Source of the DNA: Lachnospiraceae bacterium
GTDB lineage: Bacteria; Bacillota; Clostridia; Lachnospirales; Lachnospiraceae
Direction: 5' to 3'
Length of the DNA: 42,246 nt
NCBI GenBank assembly: GCA_019420465.1
Contig: JAHZHB010000131.1
Coordinates: forward strand, 1-42,246
Shown here: positions 40,078 to 42,246 of the stretch, piece by piece
Numbering within the stretch: position 1 is the first letter of the stretch
How the letters are laid out: every line of letters starts with the position of its first letter
Made by a program: the position numbers and the translations under genes
Notes under the pieces: generated by a model
Told to the model about the DNA's origin: nothing
What the model saw: the letters and a program-made list of their open reading frames with translations, nothing else
Database searches by the model: none

Positions 40078-41592
40078 TTACTTTTTTCCAGACCTTTCAG
40101 AAGCCGGAGCGGGAGGCATGGAATCTATACAGGCAAAGGAAAAATGAAGAAAATGCAGCTTGTCGATATCCATAGTCTGCATGAGATCATAAAATTCCTG
40201 AAAATCAATAAGCTGTTTGATCTTTTCCAGACGATAATTCACGCTGTTTCTGTGCGTATGCAGCATTACACCGGTAAGAGAAGGCTGAAAGCCACTGAAA
40301 ACATAAGCGCGCAAAGTTGCATAATAAGGTGTTTTATGTTCCTGATCATAATAATACAATTTTAACAGGCCCCGGTGTACATAGGTTCTGGAAAGAGGGT
40401 TACATCTGTGAAGCTGGGAGATATAGTCGTAGCCACAGGTAGTGGCATCAGAATAGCAGTTCTTTTCTATAATACAGCGCTTTAGCTCATTACAGGCCTG
40501 TTCGTAGTATTCCCGGCATTGTTTAATGCCGTAAAAGGTCTGACTGATACCACAGATATAGTTGTCGGCAATAAAAGGAGCCAGATGCTCTTTATAGTCC
40601 AGCGTTTTTTTGTTTCTCGTACAGTTTGTCAGGATAAGTAATTGCTTTTTATAGCAGAAAACAATGGAATCCACAAAAGTTTCTGCCAGACGGATGTACA
40701 TTCTGTTGAGCATCACGGGCTCTTGTGGTACGTTTTCCTGAATGGCAAAGAGTTTATAGGTATCCATGGCATCCCATTTCAATGTACTGAGAAAAAGCGC
40801 AAGTTCTTCCTCATCGTATGTATTGCTGTTCAGTATGGAGGAGGCAATCTCCCCTAACCTGGAAGTCGAACTGTATTTGGCATAGTATCGCTCCATATAT
40901 TTTGAAATATAAGAAACGAGGATGCTGCAAAGCGGCAGGACCTCCTTCGAGAGTGGTTTGTGCATGGAAAACAGGACAAAATGGCCGGCCATATAATGAT
41001 TGGCAAGAATACTGCAATGGATATAGTCTGTCAGTCCTATTTTTGATTCATGAAACGTAGGAGTCAGATCTTTAAATACACGTGTCAGATTACTCTGATC
41101 CCGGAGCGTTTTCATCCGATCTTCGGAAAGACCATTATTCTCCAGAATTTCAGCCCAATGCCAGTTGATTTCCGGAGGATAATGAGAGGACATAGCAAGA
41201 CTTTTTCCGTCCGGGGCATAGATAAACATAGGATTTTCAAAAATTGAATCACTGCAGTCAAGCATTTGGGTAAGTCCATTTTCGCTTTCCAGTAAAATAT
41301 CCAGAGTCCTTTCCCAATCTCTGAAATGATCCAATATTGCACAGACTTCATTAAAGACTTCTTCAGGATCGCTGTCCGGAATCAACAGCATATCGTTTCT
41401 GTGCACAATGACTGTGCCATCGCGATTTCCATAGAAAAATACACTGGCCTCGCCTACGTATACTGTTTTTTCATTCAGAAAGGAATAAACAATCCAGCGG
41501 ACAGTTTCAATGGTCTCTGAACCTTCTTTGATCATCGACACGATATTGTCGTAATTTAACCGCGATAAAATATTCCACATGCTGATCTTCAT
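40078..41592 (-). CDS. PucR-type transcriptional regulator (module 2)
   Basis: A 504-residue regulator with a C-terminal PucR/CdaR helix-turn-helix near 435-470 (SLTGVMLHTHRNSVNYRLEKI) after a long cytosolic sensory region. It is nearly the same length as the module 1 regulator but clearly diverged from it. AAGGAAGG precedes the ATG at 41592, and a consensus-like promoter lies at 41682-41710. It is encoded on the same strand just upstream of the URO-D/SLC13 operon, separated by its own terminator, and probably controls that operon. Confidence 0.88.
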   Translation of the reverse strand: MKISMWNILSRLNYDNIVSMIKEGSETIETVRWIVYSFLNEKTVYVGEASVFFYGNRDGTVIVHRNDMLLIPDSDPEEVFNEVCAILDHFRDWERTLDILLESENGLTQMLDCSDSIFENPMFIYAPDGKSLAMSSHYPPEINWHWAEILENNGLSEDRMKTLRDQSNLTRVFKDLTPTFHESKIGLTDYIHCSILANHYMAGHFVLFSMHKPLSKEVLPLCSILVSYISKYMERYYAKYSSTSRLGEIASSILNSNTYDEEELALFLSTLKWDAMDTYKLFAIQENVPQEPVMLNRMYIRLAETFVDSIVFCYKKQLLILTNCTRNKKTLDYKEHLAPFIADNYICGISQTFYGIKQCREYYEQACNELKRCIIEKNCYSDATTCGYDYISQLHRCNPLSRTYVHRGLLKLYYYDQEHKTPYYATLRAYVFSGFQPSLTGVMLHTHRNSVNYRLEKIKQLIDFQEFYDLMQTMDIDKLHFLHFSFACIDSMPPAPASERSGKK

Positions 41593-41681
41593 GATTCCAC
41601 AACCTTCCTTTTTGTTTGGCGTATCTATTATGGATTACCTGCCTGTGGCCGGGCGTTTCTTGAAAAATTGATTTTATGTGT

Positions 41682-41710
41682 ATTATAGGTTAAATGGCAG
41701 AAGTTTTCAA
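41682..41710 (-). promoter_or_regulatory. Promoter of the module 2 PucR-type gene
   Basis: On the minus strand, TTGAAA (41705-41710) and TATAAT (41682-41687) are spaced by 17 bp. The leader to the start codon at 41592 would be about 80 bases. Confidence 0.7.
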
Positions 41711-41735
41711 TGTACCGGGGAGACTGTTGCTTTTG

Positions 41736-41897
41736 TTATTTTACATTTGAAAGAGCCTTAACATAGGCCAGAATGCGCTTTTCCATATCGTGATTCTTTT
41801 TGAGCTCCAGAATAAGAGAATACAATTCCGGCGCTTCCGCACTGGAGATGGTAATATAATCGGTATGCATTTCATCAGAGTCAGTAAGTGTCAAAAG
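41736..41897 (-). pseudogene. Unrecognised C-terminal gene fragment
   Basis: An open minus-strand frame from 41897 to the stop at 41736 reads TDSDEMHTDYITISSAEAP and ends KRILAYVKALSNVK. It looks like the acidic helical tail of a regulator, with no start region or N-terminal domain left. A plus-strand frame nearby ends GLLHAFGRKQGIEIYKLIRN at about 41988 and also looks like a gene end. Neither is assigned to a family. The segment 41593-42203 otherwise holds a promoter and inverted repeats but no convincing whole gene. Confidence 0.3.
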
Positions 41898-42055
41898 TTA
41901 GGGAAAAAGGCTGTATATACAGGATTACTTCATGCATTTGGGAGAAAGCAGGGGATAGAAATTTATAAGTTGATACGGAATGACCTATAAGATGATAAAA
42001 CAAATAGTAGAAAGTGAGAAAAAAGATAATGAAGACAGTGAATGACGATGTATGC

Positions 42056-42087
42056 TAATAGCGAGGACTTTCAAGTCCTCACTATTA
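42056..42087. repeat. Inverted repeat (hairpin 1 of edge cluster)
   Basis: TAATAG, then GAGGACTT (42063-42070), is inverted as AAGTCCTC (42073-42080), then CTATTA, with a single mismatch (C/A) in a 15-bp arm. No T tract follows on either strand, so a terminator role is doubtful. Confidence 0.6.
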
Positions 42088-42092
42088 CAACG

Positions 42093-42142
42093 ATGGTCAG
42101 CTCATTTGTGGCAGAATGGTATGACCATACCATGCAAATGAG
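42093..42142. repeat. Nested inverted repeats (hairpin 2 of edge cluster)
   Basis: Outer arms CTCATTTG (42101-42108) and CAAATGAG (42135-42142) enclose the near-palindrome ATGGTATGACCATACCAT (42116-42133). A competing pair, ATGGTCA (42093-42099) with TGACCAT (42122-42128), would exclude the inner stem. A third small inverted repeat TCCTGA/TCAGGA lies at 42178-42198. Function unknown. Confidence 0.55.
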
Positions 42143-42203
42143 AGGTGATGCCAAATCAGGAAATCTCCTCCATTTAGTCCTGAGTTTTGAATTCAGGAAT
42201 TGC

Positions 42204-42246
42204 TCACTCGACCCGCAGCATCCGATAGCCGATTCCGATGTGCGTT
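42204..42246 (-). CDS. OmpR/KdpE-like response regulator, C-terminal end only
   Basis: The last 13 codons before a TGA at 42204-42206 read THIGIGYRMLRVE. This matches the closing wing of OmpR-family winged-helix regulators, especially the KdpE type (THxGxGYRM). The gene runs off the right edge of the window. Too short for more than a family guess. Confidence 0.5.
   Translation of the reverse strand, partial: THIGIGYRMLRVE

Noticed and set aside
1..42246. CRISPR array, tRNA, rRNA, phage or intact insertion sequence
   Set aside because: No regular spaced repeats, no tRNA/rRNA-like stretches, and no integrase or intact transposase were seen on reading both strands.

Overview
The window looks like chromosome from a gut-type Lachnospiraceae (Clostridia). 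The evidence is moderate GC content, FabK as the enoyl reductase, a fused AccD-AccA, GH3 beta-glycosidases, YesN/YesM-type sugar control, an ABC importer without its own ATPase, DUF4867, TSUP and GtrA-like proteins, and strong AGGAGG ribosome sites throughout. I saw no rRNA, tRNA, CRISPR array or intact insertion sequence. Genus cannot be fixed from the sequence alone.

Layout. (1) 1-675: a DUF2284 metal-binding protein gene, broken by a frameshift, behind a bidirectional terminator. (2) 845-9836: a type II fatty-acid synthesis operon, fabH-acpP-fabK-fabD-fabG-fabF-fabZ-accC-accDA. Its promoter is bracketed by two FabT-like TTTGA-type palindromes and it ends at a strong terminator. No accB lies in the usual fabF-fabZ position. 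(3) 9903-14690: a DUF4867 cupin-like gene, then an apparent operon of a TSUP permease, a double-Nudix protein, a LytTR response regulator and a GHKL sensor kinase. (4) 14723-20959: a membrane-anchored GH3 enzyme with permuted domain order, a second cytoplasmic GH3 in normal order, and a GtrA-like membrane protein. (5) 21034-24487: a decayed Rpn-type nuclease gene, a YfcE-like phosphodiesterase, and an FGGY kinase (LyxK-like) with a UlaE-like L-ribulose-5-phosphate 3-epimerase. (6) 24551-30771: a YesN/YesM two-component system divergent from a sugar ABC importer (lipoprotein plus two permeases). (7) 30830-32784: an ECF-type S component and a class V aminotransferase behind a leader with two hairpins. 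(8) 32874-41592: two facing modules, each with a PucR-type regulator, a URO-D-superfamily (methyltransferase-like) protein and a transporter. The transporter is of the GPH/MFS type in one module and the SLC13/DASS type in the other. (9) 41593-42246: a gene-poor edge with decayed fragments, a dense set of inverted repeats, and the last 13 codons of an OmpR/KdpE-like response regulator.

How the genes fit together. Region 2 makes acyl-ACP from acetyl/malonyl units. Regions 4 to 6 read as glycoside and sugar use: GH3 enzymes release sugars, the ABC importer brings in oligosaccharide, the TCS probably controls it, and LyxK/UlaE feed a pentulose into the pentose phosphate pathway. The motif TTTGTGC, in both orientations, recurs in the leader of the LytTR operon and in the promoter of the permuted GH3, which suggests (inference) that the LytTR system controls both. 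Region 8 is the best candidate for an undescribed system: two parallel PucR/URO-D/transporter units with no corrinoid protein or substrate methyltransferase beside them, whose URO-D proteins differ at the predicted metal-ligand residues.
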